Source of the DNA: Acidobacteriota bacterium
GTDB taxonomy: Bacteria; Acidobacteriota; Terriglobia; Acidiferrales; UBA7541
Assembly: GCA_021788095.1 (NCBI GenBank)
Contig: JAJYLB010000001.1
Span: 184,779 to 248,778, forward strand
Reading direction: 5' to 3'
DNA: 64,000 nt
Within the stretch, counting starts at the first letter, position 1. Every line of letters begins with the position of its first letter. Positions 44,872 to 54,986 of this stretch are shown here, one piece after another. The notes below the pieces were generated by a model. The model was not told the DNA's origin and made no database searches. It saw only the letters and a list, made by a program, of their open reading frames with translations. The translations under genes were made by a program, and so were the position numbers.

Positions 44872-47742
44872 GTGACTGAAGCGCTCCATCAAATCCGCAT
44901 CAACGAATTGGCTCGCGAGCTCGAGGTCAAAGCCAAGGTTATCGTCGACGTGTTGCCCAAGCTGGGCTTCACGGAGAAGAAGACCCACTCCAGCTCGATC
45001 GACGCCGCCGTCGCGGATACCGTGCGCCAGTACTTTCGCCGATTGGCGGAAGCGGAGCAAGCCAGGCAGGAAGCGCTTGCCCCGCCGGAAAAGCCGCGTG
45101 TAGAAAAACCGCACGCTCCTGCCGCTCCGCCTCCCGCAGCCGCTGCCGCTCCGCAGCGTTTGGTTGCCGCCCCACCTGCCGCCGCCCCCTCACCGGTTCG
45201 CCGTCCCGGGCAAGAGAGTGCGCCGGCCACGGCGCCCGCCTACGGCGGGCCGGCCGTGGCGCATCCTCCGGCTGCGCCGCATTTGCCCGCGGCGCCGCAC
45301 GAGCCGAGACCGGTCGTTGCCGCTCCGCCCGCGACTCATGCGCCGACCCCCGGCGCTGCTCCCCCTCCTGCGCGCACCATCGTGCCACCTCCAGGCACGG
45401 TCCACCGCATCCCGGCCGAGACGGGGCCGGCAGCAGGGGCTGTTGCGCCGCGCCCGGCTGCGCCGGTAGTCGCGCGCCCTGCCGCCGCCGCGGGGCCGAC
45501 GGTCGCTCGTCCTGCCGCAACGCCCGCCGCTAGACCCGCGGCACCGTCCGCCGTTCGACCAGGCGCGCCGTCCGTTGCTCGACCCGGTGCAGCGCCCGTC
45601 GCTCGACCTGGCGCGCCGCCCGCCGGCCGCATCGGTCAATTCTCGCCCCGGCCGGCTGCTTTCTCACCTTCTGTTCCCGCGCGCCCTGCCGGTCTGGGCA
45701 GGCCTTTTACGCCCGGCCGCGGCCCGGAAGCCGGCCGTCCCGGGATGCGTCCTGCGCGGCAGCCTGGCGCTCCCGTGCCCCCGCGCGCTCCCGGCAAATT
45801 ACCTCCCAAACCCGAACCGGGGAAACCGATCTACGTCCGCAAGCCCGAGCATCGCGCCCGCCCCTTGGCGGAAAAGCGGTTCGAGGAAGGCGAGCGCAAG
45901 CTCCATCCCGTGCGGACGCGCGCGCCGGAAGCCGCCCGCCGCGCGGCTCCCGCCGAGCGCGCGCCCGTACGCTACGAGCCCCGCGAGATCACGATCACGG
46001 AAGGCATCACCGTGCGCGAGTTGGCGCAGAAGCTCGATCTCCGCGCCAAGGACTTGCTGAAGGAACTGGTCGAGAGCGGGGTTTTCGCCACCATCAACCA
46101 GGTGCTCGATACGCCGACGGCAACCAAACTCGCCGGGCAATTCAACGCCACGGTCAAGACCGTGCCTTTCGAAGAGCAATTGGCGGAGGAACTCGTCCAG
46201 GAAACCGGGGCGGAAAAGCGCGAGCTGCGCCCGCCCGTGGTTACCGTCATGGGACACGTGGACCACGGCAAAACCAGCCTGCTCGACGGCATTCGCCAGA
46301 CCGATGTTGCCGCCGGCGAGGCCGGTGGCATCACCCAGCACATCGGCGCCTCCCTGGTCGAGGTGGATGGGAAGCGTGTGGTGTTCATCGATACGCCGGG
46401 CCATGAAGCGTTCACGCGGATGCGGGCGCGGGGCGCCGGCGTGACCGACATCGTTGTGCTGGTGGTGGCCGCGGACGACGGGGTCATGCCCCAAACCCGC
46501 GAAGCGGTCGACCACGCGCGCGCCGCCGGCGTGCCCATCGTCGTCGCCGTCAACAAGATCGACAAACCCGATTCCCAGCCCGAGCGGGTGAAGCGCCAGC
46601 TCGCTGACCTCGGCTTGGTTCCGGAGGAGTGGGGCGGGGATACGGTTTTCGTGGAAGTTTCCGCCAAGACCCGCAAGAACGTCGACAAGCTGGTCGAGAT
46701 GATCGCGCTCGTCGGCGAATTGCGGGAACTCAAGGCGAATCCCGAAGCGCCGGCCTCGGGGATCGTTCTCGAATCCCGAATCGACAAGGGGCGCGGGCCC
46801 GTGGTCACCTTGCTCGTGCAGAATGGCACGCTCCGCGTGGGCGATTCCTTCATCTGCGGCTCCGTGTACGGCAAGGTGCGCGCGATGTTCGACGATCGCG
46901 GCCTCGCCGCGACTTCCGCCGGGCCCTCTTCCCCGGTCGAAGTTCTGGGCTTGCAGGGCGTGCCGGAGGCGGGGGATCGCTTGCTCGTCACCGACGAGGC
47001 CAAGGCGCGCCATATCGCCGAATATCGCCAGTCCAAGGAGCGCGAGGCCTCGCTCGCACGCACGACGGGCGCGCGCCTCACCCTCGATCAGCTTCAGGAG
47101 CAGCTCAAGGCGGGCGAAGTGAAGGAGTTGCCGATCGTCGTCAAGGCCGACGTCCAAGGCTCGGTGGAAGTGCTCGGCGACCTGTTGCCCAAGCTCTCCA
47201 CCGACAGAGTCAAGCTCGACATCCTCCATGCCTCGGTGGGCGCCGTCACCGAAACCGATGTGCTCCTGGCTTCGGCTTCGCACGCGCTGATCGTCGCCTT
47301 TGGTGTGCGGCCCGATCGCAAGGCCGTCGAGCTGGCTCAGCACGAAAACGTCGAAATCCGCGCCTACACCATCATCTACGAGCTGACCGACGAGCTGAAA
47401 AAGCTTCTGGCCGGCCTCCTCGAGCCGGTGTTCAAGGAGGCGACGCTCGGCCGCGCCGCCGTGCGCGAGACGTTCCGCATCAAGGGTGTGGGCATGATCG
47501 CCGGCTGCTACGTTCAGGATGGCGTGCTGCGCCGCGACGCCGACGTGCGCGTGGTTCGCGACGCCGCCGTTGTCTATACGGGCAAAGTGCAGTCGCTCCG
47601 CCGCTTCAAGGAAGACGTCGCGGAAGTCCGCGCCGGTTTTGAATGCGGGCTGGGCGTCTCCAATTTCAGCGATGTGAAGGTGGGCGACGTGCTCGAGTGC
47701 TTCACCGTCGAAAAGCTGGCGCCGGCCCCGGTTACCACCTGA
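44872..47742 (+). CDS. infB: Translation initiation factor IF-2
   Basis: GTPase delivering initiator tRNA to the 30S subunit. 956 residues from a GTG start. An IF2-N domain ([20 protein letters not shown]) is followed by about 300 residues of Ala/Pro/Arg-rich low complexity, then a second IF2-N ([20 protein letters not shown]). The G domain carries G1 GHVDHGKTS (about 461-469), G3 DTPGHEAF and G4 NKIDKPD. Domains II-IV follow, with [17 protein letters not shown] and a C-terminal [12 protein letters not shown]. It starts nine bases after the nusA stop. Confidence 0.97.
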   Translation: MTEALHQIRINELARELEVKAKVIVDVLPKLGFTEKKTHSSSIDAAVADTVRQYFRRLAEAEQARQEALAPPEKPRVEKPHAPAAPPPAAAAAPQRLVAAPPAAAPSPVRRPGQESAPATAPAYGGPAVAHPPAAPHLPAAPHEPRPVVAAPPATHAPTPGAAPPPARTIVPPPGTVHRIPAETGPAAGAVAPRPAAPVVARPAAAAGPTVARPAATPAARPAAPSAVRPGAPSVARPGAAPVARPGAPPAGRIGQFSPRPAAFSPSVPARPAGLGRPFTPGRGPEAGRPGMRPARQPGAPVPPRAPGKLPPKPEPGKPIYVRKPEHRARPLAEKRFEEGERKLHPVRTRAPEAARRAAPAERAPVRYEPREITITEGITVRELAQKLDLRAKDLLKELVESGVFATINQVLDTPTATKLAGQFNATVKTVPFEEQLAEELVQETGAEKRELRPPVVTVMGHVDHGKTSLLDGIRQTDVAAGEAGGITQHIGASLVEVDGKRVVFIDTPGHEAFTRMRARGAGVTDIVVLVVAADDGVMPQTREAVDHARAAGVPIVVAVNKIDKPDSQPERVKRQLADLGLVPEEWGGDTVFVEVSAKTRKNVDKLVEMIALVGELRELKANPEAPASGIVLESRIDKGRGPVVTLLVQNGTLRVGDSFICGSVYGKVRAMFDDRGLAATSAGPSSPVEVLGLQGVPEAGDRLLVTDEAKARHIAEYRQSKEREASLARTTGARLTLDQLQEQLKAGEVKELPIVVKADVQGSVEVLGDLLPKLSTDRVKLDILHASVGAVTETDVLLASASHALIVAFGVRPDRKAVELAQHENVEIRAYTIIYELTDELKKLLAGLLEPVFKEATLGRAAVRETFRIKGVGMIAGCYVQDGVLRRDADVRVVRDAAVVYTGKVQSLRRFKEDVAEVRAGFECGLGVSNFSDVKVGDVLECFTVEKLAPAPVTT

Positions 47743-47758
47743 CCGGCGCGAGGGCCCC

Positions 47759-48043
47759 ATGCCGATCGGTTGCCTGACCTTGGAAATTCACCTGCCCGAA
47801 TCGCACTCGCTCAAAGACAAACGGCAGGTGCTTCGCAGCCTCAAGGATCGCCTCCGTCACCGCTTCAACGTCTCCGTCGCCGAGCTCGACGGCCAGGATA
47901 GTTGGCAGCGGGCCGTGGTGGGGATCGTCGCCATCGCCGCCGATAATGCCTACCTCGAAGGCGCTCTGCGTGCCGCGCTCGAGGAATCCGAGCAGGTGTT
48001 GGGGCGCGGCTTGGTGAGCTACGATACGGAATTGCTCGGGTAG
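47759..48043 (+). CDS. ylxP: DUF503 (YlxP-like) protein
   Basis: 94 residues: MPIGCLTLEIHLPESHSLKD, then KRQVLRSLKDRLRHRFNVSV, then AELDGQDSWQRAVVGIVAIA. This is the DUF503 signature commonly found between infB and rbfA. Its role is unknown; the operon position suggests ribosome-associated function. The TAG stop (48041-48043) is part of the next hairpin repeat. Confidence 0.92.
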   Translation: MPIGCLTLEIHLPESHSLKDKRQVLRSLKDRLRHRFNVSVAELDGQDSWQRAVVGIVAIAADNAYLEGALRAALEESEQVLGRGLVSYDTELLG

Positions 48044-48065
48044 GGGCACGCTGCGGCGTGCCCCT
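48042..48065. repeat. AGGGGCACGC hairpin overlapping the ylxP stop codon
   Basis: Perfect 10-bp arms AGGGGCACGC / GCGTGCCCCT around TGCG. The TAG stop of ylxP supplies its first bases. A near-identical hairpin lies inside the gene at 62496 (62579-62604). Confidence 0.9.
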
Positions 48066-48158
48066 GCGGCTCGCAGCCGGTTCCCGGGCCGCCCCGCGCT
48101 TACTGCCGGGTCGCGGCGAGCGGCGTTCCGGCCGTGGCCGCCGCCTGCGGAGAAAGCC

Positions 48159-48515
48159 ATGTCCGGACATCACCGCGAAAGGCTGGTGGAAGAGATCCGC
48201 CAGGAAATCGAGACGATGCTGGCGGGAGAGTTGAAGGATCCCCGCCTCGCCCCTTCCATCCTCGTTACCGAAGCTCGCCTTTCGCCTGACCAGAGTCAGG
48301 TGAGAGTGTTCGTCACGGTCGAAGGCGCCGAGGCCGAACGCGCCGATGCCCTGGCCGCGCTCGAATCCGCCGCCGGCTTTATTCGTCACGAGCTGACCGA
48401 GCGGCTGCAATTGCGCCGCAGCCCTCGCGTGGAATTCGCGCTCGATCGCTCGGGGGAAGTCGGAGCCCACATCGAGGAGTTGTTGCGGCAGCCGAAGAAG
48501 GCTGTCGGCCCCTGA
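48159..48515 (+). CDS. rbfA: Ribosome-binding factor A
   Basis: 118-residue 30S maturation factor. The KH-like fold is recognisable from RLVEEIRQEIETMLAGELKD, PRLAPSILVTEARLSPDQSQ and VRVFVTVEGAEAE, ending with the helix TERLQLRRSPRVEFALDRSG. It follows ylxP after a 115-base spacer containing a hairpin and precedes truB by two bases. Confidence 0.95.
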   Translation: MSGHHRERLVEEIRQEIETMLAGELKDPRLAPSILVTEARLSPDQSQVRVFVTVEGAEAERADALAALESAAGFIRHELTERLQLRRSPRVEFALDRSGEVGAHIEELLRQPKKAVGP

Positions 48516-48517
48516 TC

Positions 48518-49498
48518 ATGTCCCAACCCAAGTCCACCCCCGCCCTCGAAGGCGCCCTGGTGATCAACAAGCCTGCCGGCCGCACGTCGCACGACGTGGT
48601 CGAGGCCGTGCGTCACCTGGTGGGTTTCCGGCGCGTCGGCCATCTCGGCACCCTGGATCCCATCGCCACCGGCGTGCTCGTCCTCCTGCTCGGCCGCGCC
48701 ACGCGCCTGGCCCAGTTCTATTCCGCCCGCCGCAAACGCTACCTCTGCGCCTTCCGGTTTGGCTATGCGACCGATACCTACGACGCCGCCGGCGAGCCGC
48801 TGGGTCCCGACGCCGCTCCCGCGCTCACCCCGGAGTTGCTCGAACGCCTGGCGCGCCCCTTCCTCGGCAGCATCCGCCAGGTTCCTCCGCCCTATTCGGC
48901 GAAGAAGATTCACGGGCGGCCCGCCCACGAGCTCGCGCGGAAAAAGAAGCCGGTGGAGCTTCCGCCGGTCGAAGTCGATGTGTATGAGCTGAAGCTGCTC
49001 GATATCGAAGGTTCCACCGCGCGCTTTCAGATCGAGTGCGGCCCCGGGACGTACGTCCGTTCGCTGGCCCACGAAATGGGCCTCGCCCTCGGCCCTGGCG
49101 CCCACGTCTCGGAGATCTCGCGCACCGCCGTCGGCGAATTTACGCTCGACCAAGCCATGACCCTCGAGGAAGCCGCCGCCGCCCGCGCCGCGGCGAGCCT
49201 GGCCAACCGCGTGATTCCGCTCGAGGGCCTGCTCGCCGATCTGCCTCGTGCGAAGGTGTTGCCGATCGTCGAGCGCCGCATCCGACACGGCTCCCGCTTT
49301 ACCGTGCGGTCTTCCGACCTCCAGTCCTCTCCGCCGGCCCCCGCGCAAACCGCTCCCGCCATGCTCGACGCGGACCGGTGGAAGCCGGCGCGGATACGCG
49401 TCTTTGGCAGCGGGGAGAAACTCATCGCGATTGCCGAGCCGGTCGTGCCTCGCATCTATCGCCCGGTCGTCGTTCTCGAGACCGAATCCGCCTCCTGA
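48518..49498 (+). CDS. truB: tRNA pseudouridine(55) synthase TruB
   Basis: Converts U55 to pseudouridine in the T-loop of tRNAs. 326 residues. GALVINKPAGRTSHDVV is motif I, and the catalytic Asp47 lies in VGHLGTLDPIATGVLVLLLG. Further family stretches are QVPPPYSAKKIHGRPAHELA and GTYVRSLAHEMGLALGPGAH. A PUA-like C-terminal region follows (SGEKLIAIAEPV). It is the last gene of the operon, and repeats follow. Confidence 0.96.
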   Translation: MSQPKSTPALEGALVINKPAGRTSHDVVEAVRHLVGFRRVGHLGTLDPIATGVLVLLLGRATRLAQFYSARRKRYLCAFRFGYATDTYDAAGEPLGPDAAPALTPELLERLARPFLGSIRQVPPPYSAKKIHGRPAHELARKKKPVELPPVEVDVYELKLLDIEGSTARFQIECGPGTYVRSLAHEMGLALGPGAHVSEISRTAVGEFTLDQAMTLEEAAAARAAASLANRVIPLEGLLADLPRAKVLPIVERRIRHGSRFTVRSSDLQSSPPAPAQTAPAMLDADRWKPARIRVFGSGEKLIAIAEPVVPRIYRPVVVLETESAS

Positions 49499-49545
49499 AC
49501 GGCACAACGTGCACAGGGTCGAAAGCCGCGATCACACGTGGTTAC

Positions 49546-49650
49546 CCAGTCGAACCCCGCGTCGGAGTCGAAATCCCGCGCGTAGTTTGGGTGCCCCACC
49601 CTTGCGCGGTTTGCAAGGGTCGGCATCTGGGGGAGTGGCGCTCCGGCCCG
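49546..49650 (+). repeat. 105-bp interspersed repeat, copy 1
   Basis: By hand alignment it matches the reverse complement of 63753-63857 at about 89 of 105 positions without gaps. It includes TCGAAATCCCGCGCGT, TTTGGGTGCCCC and the hairpin CCCTTGCGCGG / TTTGCAAGGG. Confidence 0.8.
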
Positions 49651-49688
49651 CGCCGAAGTTGTCGAGGACACCGCCCCTGTAACCGGCC

Positions 49689-49734
49689 ATTCCCGCGGAA
49701 GTTTACCCTCCGCAAAAGTGGGGGGGGCGGGAAT
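49689..49734. repeat. ATTCCCGC / GCGGGAAT hairpin with an interrupted loop
   Basis: ATTCCCGC (49689-49696) and GCGGGAAT (49727-49734) enclose 30 bases instead of the 4-base GGAA loop seen at 12094-12113. Both copies are followed by CCAG. Confidence 0.7.
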
Positions 49735-49797
49735 CCAGCCGTGCCCACCTGTCGGCCCAAGATGTTTGTCAGAAAAACAAACCTTTACGATTGCGTA

Positions 49798-49844
49798 GCA
49801 CAGCCTCCCCTCCCGAACGTTCGGGATTCGGGACTTGGCTGTGC
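49798..49844. repeat. GCACAGCC hairpin with nested TCCCGAACGTTCGGGA
   Basis: Arms 49798-49805 and 49837-49844 enclose the perfect palindrome 49811-49826 plus an extra TTCGGGA word. Same compound as at 8165-8199. Confidence 0.9.
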
Positions 49845-50002
49845 GCTTCTCTCCGCGCTCCGCGACGACGTCGGGTGGTATTGGTCAGGGGTTTCCGGCC
49901 TGGACTCCCTCCGCGCCCTTACGGGGCGGGAGCGGCGGGACACGACTTGCCCTGAGAGGCCTTTTCCGCCTGCGCGATATCCTGTTTCAGGTTCTGTTGC
50001 AA

Positions 50003-50203
50003 CTAGCCCGCCCAGACCGGGCGTTTCCTGCGGCGTTCCCATTCCTCGGTGGAGAAGATCCTGGGGCCGGCCTCAATCAGCCGCGGAAGCATGTTGAATA
50101 CCGCGACGGGACTCCAAGGTTTGCCCTGGCGCGTCTGGAAGCCTTGCTCGTTAAGCTCCGCCGCCACCCTCGAGAGGGGATGATCCGCGACGATCAGTTC
50201 CAA
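50003..50203 (-). pseudogene. Recombinase-domain-like fragment or small ORF downstream of metH
   Basis: A 66-residue frame from TTG 50203: LELIVADHPLSRVAAELNEQ, then GFQTRQGKPWSPVAVFNMLP, then RLIEAGPRIFSTEEWERRRK. The 'AAELN-x-G-x-TR-x-GKPWSP' pattern resembles the Recombinase domain of serine recombinases, but there is no catalytic resolvase domain. The start abuts the metH stop, and the frame continues upstream antiphase inside metH. It could be a decayed recombinase or a small stand-alone DNA-binding protein. Confidence 0.5.
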
Positions 50204-50204
50204 A

Positions 50205-53200
50205 TTAGGAAGACGTGACTGCGGCGGGCGCTTCTTGGGGCTCGTAGGCCAGCACGGGAGCAAGCCATCGCTCGACGGCGGCAAGCTCCATGCCCTTGCG
50301 CCCCTGGTAATCGAGCACCTGATCGCGGCCAATCTTGCCTACGGCGAAGTAGGTCGAATCCGGGTGGGAAAAGTAAAGACCGCAGACCGAAGCCGCCGGA
50401 AACATGGCGAAACTTTCGGTCAAGTGAATGCCGGCGAGGTCTTCGGCACGCAGCAGATCGAAAAGCAGGCGCTTCTCCGTGTGGTCGGGACAAGCCGGAT
50501 AGCCCGGGGCGGGCCGGATTCCGCGATAGCGCTCCTCGATCAGATCTTCGCGAGAGAGGTTCTCGCTCCGGCCGTAACCCCAAGCCTCCCGCGCCCGCTT
50601 GTGGAGCAACTCGGCCAGCGCTTCCGCCAGGCGGTCGGCCAGCGCCTTCGTCATGATGGCGCTGTAGTCGTCGTGGTCCCGCTCGAATTCTTCGATCGGC
50701 CTCTCGATCCCGATGCCCGCCGTGACGGCAAACGCGCCGAGGTAATCGGGCATGCCCGTCGATTTCGGCGCGATGAAATCCGCCAGGGCGTAGTTGTAGT
50801 GTCCGGGGGCCTTCTCGATCTGCTGGCGCAGGGTGTGGAAGGAGGCGACCGGCTTCGTTCGCGTTTCGTCCGCGTAGATCTCGATATCGTCGCCCACGGC
50901 GTTCGCCGGGAAGAATCCCATCACCGCGCGCGCCGTAAGGCGCTTCTGGTCCACGATGCGTCCGAGCAGGCGTTGCGCGTCGTCGAAGAGTTCCCGCGCC
51001 TTGTCTCCCACCCCTTCCCGTTCGAAGATTCTCGGGTACGCGCCCTTCAGCCCCCACGCGTGGAAGAGGGGCGTCCAATCGATGTACGGTACGATTTCAT
51101 CGAGGGGCACGGGATCGTAGACGCGCGTGCCCAGGAAGGAGGGGCGCGGGATTTCCGTCCGCGCCCAGTCGAAAGGCGGCCGGTTCCGGCGCGCCTCTTC
51201 GAGGCTCAGCAGTTTCTGGTCGGGCGGCCGGTGCAGGCGGCGCACTTTTTCCTGTGCGGCGGCATTATCCCGGACGAAGGCCGGGCGCGATTCCGGGTTG
51301 CTCAGGCCGGCCACCACGGCGACCGCGCGCGAAGCGTCGGCGACGTGCACCACCGGCTGGCTATAGACGGGCGCGATCTTGACGCCGGTGTGTAATTTGC
51401 TCGTCGTCGCCCCTCCGATCAGCAACGGAATCCGGAAGCCTTGCCGCTCCATCTCCTTCGCCACATGGATCATCTCCTCGAGGGAGGGAGTAATCAGGCC
51501 GCTCAGACCGATCATGTCCGCCCCGGCGGAGCGGGCGGTGTCGAGGATTCGCTCGCACGGCGTCATCACGCCGAGATCGATCACTTCGTAGTTGTTGCAG
51601 CCCAGCACCACCCCCACGATGTTCTTCCCGATATCGTGAACGTCGCCCTTCACGGTCGCCATCACCACGCGCGCCCGGGGCCGCCGGTCCGCCCCCGCTT
51701 GCTTCTCCGCTTCCAGGTACGGCAGGAGGAAGGCGACGGCTTTCTTCATCACGCGCGCGCTCTTCACCACCTGCGGCAGAAACATCTTGCCGGCGCCGAA
51801 AAGATCGCCCACCACGTTCATGCCGTCCATGAGCGGTCCCTCGATCACGCGCAAGGGCTGGCCGTACTTGAGCCGCGCCTCGTCGGTATCGGCATCGATG
51901 AACTCCACGATGCCTTTCACCAGGGCGTGTTTGAGCCGCTCTTCCACGCTCCCCTTCCGCCATTCCCCCTCTTGGGCCTCCCGGCTTTCGCCCCGGCGCT
52001 CCATCGCATTGGCATAGGCGAGCAGCCGCTCGGTGGCGTCCGGCCGGCGATTGAGTAGAACGTCCTCGACCCGCTCGAGCAGTTCCCGGGGAATCTCCTC
52101 GTAGATGGCGAGTTGTCCGGCGTTCACGATCCCCATATCCATGCCAGCGCGAATGGCGTGGTAGAGAAAGGCCGAGTGCATGGCCTCCCGGACCGCCTTG
52201 TTCCCGCGGAAGGAAAACGAGATGTTGCTCACGCCGCCGCTTACCTTGGCGCGGGGCAGCGTTGCCTTGATGGCGCGCGTGGCCTCGATAAAACTCAGCG
52301 CGTACGCGTTATGCTCCTCGATCCCCGTGCCTACCGCGAAGACGTTGGGGTCGAAAACGATATCTTCCGGCGGCACGCCTTCTTCTTCGGTCAGGATACG
52401 GTAGGCGCGCGCGCAAATTTCCACCTTGCGCTCGGCCGTGTCGGCCTGGCCGCGCTCGTCGAAAGCCATCACCACCATCCCCGCGCCGTACCGGCGAACC
52501 GCGCGGGCCCGCTCGCGGAACGCCGGCTCTCCCTCCTTCAAGCTGATCGAATTGACGACGCCTTTGCCTTGCAGGCACTTCAAGCCCGCCTCGATCACGC
52601 TCCACTTCGAGCTATCCAGCATGATCGGGACGCGGGCGATGTCCGGCTCGGAGCCGAGGAAATGGAGGAACGTCGTCATCGCCTGCTCGCCGTCGAGCAT
52701 GGCTTCGTCCATGTTGACGTCGAGAATTTGCGCGCCGCCCTCCACCTGCTGCCGGGCCACGCTCAGCGCTTCCTCGTAGTTCCCGGCCGTGATGAGCCGG
52801 GCGAACTTGGGCGAGCCGGTAACGTTGGTGCGCTCGCCCACGTTGACGAAATTGGAATCTGGCCGCATCACGAGCGGCTCGAGGCCGCTGAAGCGCGTGT
52901 ACGGCTCGACCGTCGCCGGCACGTGCGGTTCGAGGCCGCCAGCCGCCTCGGCGATGGCCCGGATATGGGCCGGCGTCGAACCGCAGCAGCCGCCCACGAT
53001 GTTGACCCATCCATTGGCCGCGAACTCGCGCAAATCGCCGGCCATGCGTTCCGGCGTTTCGTCGAAGCCCCCGAATGCGTTCGGCAGGCCGGCATTGGGA
53101 TAACAAGAGATGTAGACCGGCGCGATCCGCGAGAGTTCCTCGAGGTAGGGCCGCATCTGCCTGGCCCCCAGGGAACAGTTGATGCCCACGCTCAGCGGAT

Positions 53201-53924
53201 TAGCGTGGGCGACGGAGATCCAAAAGGCCTCCACCGTCTGCCCGGAAAGCGTCCGGCCGCTCTGGTCCACAATGGTGACCGAAATCATGAGGGGCAGGCT
53301 CTTTCCCGTGCGCTCGAAGATCTCGTCGATGGCGAAGAGGGCCGCCTTGGCATTGAGCGTGTCGAAGATCGTTTCCAGGAGCAACAGGTCCGCGCCGCCG
53401 TCGACGAGCCCCCGCGCCTGCTCGGAATAGGCCGCGCGCAACTGGTCGAAGGTGACCCCGCGCGCGGCTGGGCTCGCGACATCCTGGGAAACGGACGCGG
53501 TGCGGCCGGTGGGCCCGATCGAGCCCGCGACGAAAACGCGCCGGCCCGGATGCTGGCGCTCGAACTCCTCCACCGCCTCGCGCGCGTTGCGCGCGCCGGC
53601 GACGTTGAGGTCGTAAACCTGCGGCTCGAGGCCGTATTCCGCCATGGAGATGGCGTTCGAGTTGAAGGTGTTGGTTTCGAGGATGTCCGCGCCCGCCTCG
53701 AGGTATTGAGCGTGAATCTGCCGAATCAGGTGGGGCTGCGTGAGGTTCAGCAGATCGTTATTCAGGCGAACCTCTCGCGGATGGTTGGCGAATCGCCGGC
53801 CCCGGTAATCCTCTTCGGAGAGGTTCAGCGACTGAATCATCGTGCCCATCGCGCCATCGAGGATCGCGATGCGCCGCCGCAACAACTCTTCGAGCGGATG
53901 CTGCCTTGCTCTCTTGAAGGGCAT
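50205..53924 (-). CDS. metH: Cobalamin-dependent methionine synthase MetH
   Basis: Transfers methyl from 5-methyl-THF to homocysteine via cobalamin. The 1239 residues include all four modules. The homocysteine domain ([20 protein letters not shown]) has the zinc cysteines GGCCGST near 310. The pterin-binding domain starts near [20 protein letters not shown]. The B12-binding domain has the DxHxxG motif in [20 protein letters not shown] (about 755). The C-terminal SAM-dependent reactivation domain includes [20 protein letters not shown]. No cobalamin or SAM riboswitch is seen; only 25 bases separate it from mqnD upstream, so the two are probably cotranscribed. Confidence 0.97.
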   Translation of the reverse strand: MPFKRARQHPLEELLRRRIAILDGAMGTMIQSLNLSEEDYRGRRFANHPREVRLNNDLLNLTQPHLIRQIHAQYLEAGADILETNTFNSNAISMAEYGLEPQVYDLNVAGARNAREAVEEFERQHPGRRVFVAGSIGPTGRTASVSQDVASPAARGVTFDQLRAAYSEQARGLVDGGADLLLLETIFDTLNAKAALFAIDEIFERTGKSLPLMISVTIVDQSGRTLSGQTVEAFWISVAHANPLSVGINCSLGARQMRPYLEELSRIAPVYISCYPNAGLPNAFGGFDETPERMAGDLREFAANGWVNIVGGCCGSTPAHIRAIAEAAGGLEPHVPATVEPYTRFSGLEPLVMRPDSNFVNVGERTNVTGSPKFARLITAGNYEEALSVARQQVEGGAQILDVNMDEAMLDGEQAMTTFLHFLGSEPDIARVPIMLDSSKWSVIEAGLKCLQGKGVVNSISLKEGEPAFRERARAVRRYGAGMVVMAFDERGQADTAERKVEICARAYRILTEEEGVPPEDIVFDPNVFAVGTGIEEHNAYALSFIEATRAIKATLPRAKVSGGVSNISFSFRGNKAVREAMHSAFLYHAIRAGMDMGIVNAGQLAIYEEIPRELLERVEDVLLNRRPDATERLLAYANAMERRGESREAQEGEWRKGSVEERLKHALVKGIVEFIDADTDEARLKYGQPLRVIEGPLMDGMNVVGDLFGAGKMFLPQVVKSARVMKKAVAFLLPYLEAEKQAGADRRPRARVVMATVKGDVHDIGKNIVGVVLGCNNYEVIDLGVMTPCERILDTARSAGADMIGLSGLITPSLEEMIHVAKEMERQGFRIPLLIGGATTSKLHTGVKIAPVYSQPVVHVADASRAVAVVAGLSNPESRPAFVRDNAAAQEKVRRLHRPPDQKLLSLEEARRNRPPFDWARTEIPRPSFLGTRVYDPVPLDEIVPYIDWTPLFHAWGLKGAYPRIFEREGVGDKARELFDDAQRLLGRIVDQKRLTARAVMGFFPANAVGDDIEIYADETRTKPVASFHTLRQQIEKAPGHYNYALADFIAPKSTGMPDYLGAFAVTAGIGIERPIEEFERDHDDYSAIMTKALADRLAEALAELLHKRAREAWGYGRSENLSREDLIEERYRGIRPAPGYPACPDHTEKRLLFDLLRAEDLAGIHLTESFAMFPAASVCGLYFSHPDSTYFAVGKIGRDQVLDYQGRKGMELAAVERWLAPVLAYEPQEAPAAVTSS

Positions 53925-53949
53925 GGTCCTTGGAGCTTATTGTATCGCG

Positions 53950-54822
53950 CTAGGGTGAGGCGGTTTCCGCCTCGAGGAATTCGGGTTCGGCGGATTCGGG
54001 AAGCAGGTTGGCGGCGGATCCGCGCTCGTACAACTCGCGCACCGCGCGCCGCCCTTTCTCCCCATAGCCGAGCGTCCACTGGTTCACGTACATCCCCACG
54101 AACCGGTCGGCAAGGTCGGGATCGAGGTCGCGGGCGAATTCCAGGGCGTAGTGCAGCGCCTCTTCACGATGCTCCAGCCCGTACTGGATGCTCTCGTGGA
54201 TGGCCTGCGCCGCTCCCACCGCAACCGCGCGCGGCAAGCTGCGCCGGATCGCATTCCCGCCCAGCGGAAGCGGCAGGCCCGTTTGCTGATGCCACCACGC
54301 CCCCAAATCGATCACCCGGTGCAAGCCGAACTGGGCGTAGGTCAGTTGGCCTTCGTGAATGATCAGACCGGCGTCCGCCGCGCCCTCTTTCACTCCGTTC
54401 AGAATCTTGTCGAACGGCATCGTAACGGTCCGGACGGATGGCGCGAAGAGTTTGAGCACCAAGGTCGAAGTCGTCATGGACCCGGGCACGGCGACGCGGT
54501 ACGCGCCCAGGTCCTCCGCCGCCAGCGGCTTCGCGGCAACCACCAGCGGGCCGTAGCCGTCGCCGAAACTGGCTCCGCAGTCGAGCAGCAGGTATTTCTC
54601 CTTCACGCGCGGGTAGGCGGAGAAACTGATGGCCGTGACGTCGTACGTTTCCCGCTCCGCCTCCTGGTTCAGCGTCTCGATGTCGAAGAGGAAATGGCTG
54701 AATTTCAGTCCGGGCGCGTGCACTTTACGCGTGGCCAGCGCGTAAAACATGAACGCGTCGTCGGCGTCGGGCGAATGCGCAAGACGAATACCTACGGTTT
54801 CACTGCCTGCGCGTTTGGTCAT
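53950..54822 (-). CDS. mqnD: 1,4-dihydroxy-6-naphthoate synthase (menaquinone, futalosine pathway)
   Basis: Converts cyclic dehypoxanthinyl futalosine to 1,4-dihydroxy-6-naphthoate in menaquinone synthesis. The 290 residues show periplasmic-binding-protein-fold signatures of the MqnA/MqnD family: LAHSPDADDAFMFYALATRK, VTAISFSAYPRVKEKYLLL, VPGSMTTSTLVLKLFAP, DAGLIIHEGQLTYAQFGL and LPLPLGGNAIRRSL. These favour MqnD over MqnA. No other mqn gene is in the window. It is transcribed toward metH. Confidence 0.93.
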   Translation of the reverse strand: MTKRAGSETVGIRLAHSPDADDAFMFYALATRKVHAPGLKFSHFLFDIETLNQEAERETYDVTAISFSAYPRVKEKYLLLDCGASFGDGYGPLVVAAKPLAAEDLGAYRVAVPGSMTTSTLVLKLFAPSVRTVTMPFDKILNGVKEGAADAGLIIHEGQLTYAQFGLHRVIDLGAWWHQQTGLPLPLGGNAIRRSLPRAVAVGAAQAIHESIQYGLEHREEALHYALEFARDLDPDLADRFVGMYVNQWTLGYGEKGRRAVRELYERGSAANLLPESAEPEFLEAETASP

Positions 54823-54986
54823 CGGCGGTTTCGAATCGCGGCTGGGAAGCCTCGGGCGGAGGCTTGCTGGCTCGGTCCCCGTACCAGCACCGAGACTAAC
54901 ACAGGCGCTCTTCGGCGCAAAATTCCGCCTTGGGCTTCCCCCCGGGCCGCGGGCGTACTCCCGCTTGCGGGCCGCGCCCGCCTGGT

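Larger units (their letters stand above)
49499..50002. other. Repeat-rich spacer downstream of truB
   Basis: About 500 bases without an intact gene. In order it holds: a 105-bp repeat (49546-49650) with an inverted copy at 63753-63857; a disrupted ATTCCCGC/GCGGGAAT hairpin (49689-49734); and a GCACAGCC/GGCTGTGC hairpin with a TCCCGAACGTTCGGGA core (49798-49844). Confidence 0.75.

Noticed and set aside
49036..50097. A 353-codon plus-strand frame running from inside truB through the downstream repeats
   Set aside because: It is out of frame with truB, and most of it is repeat DNA; no domain is visible.
53925..53949. Possible SAM or cobalamin riboswitch before metH
   Set aside because: Only 25 bases separate mqnD and metH, too short for either riboswitch.
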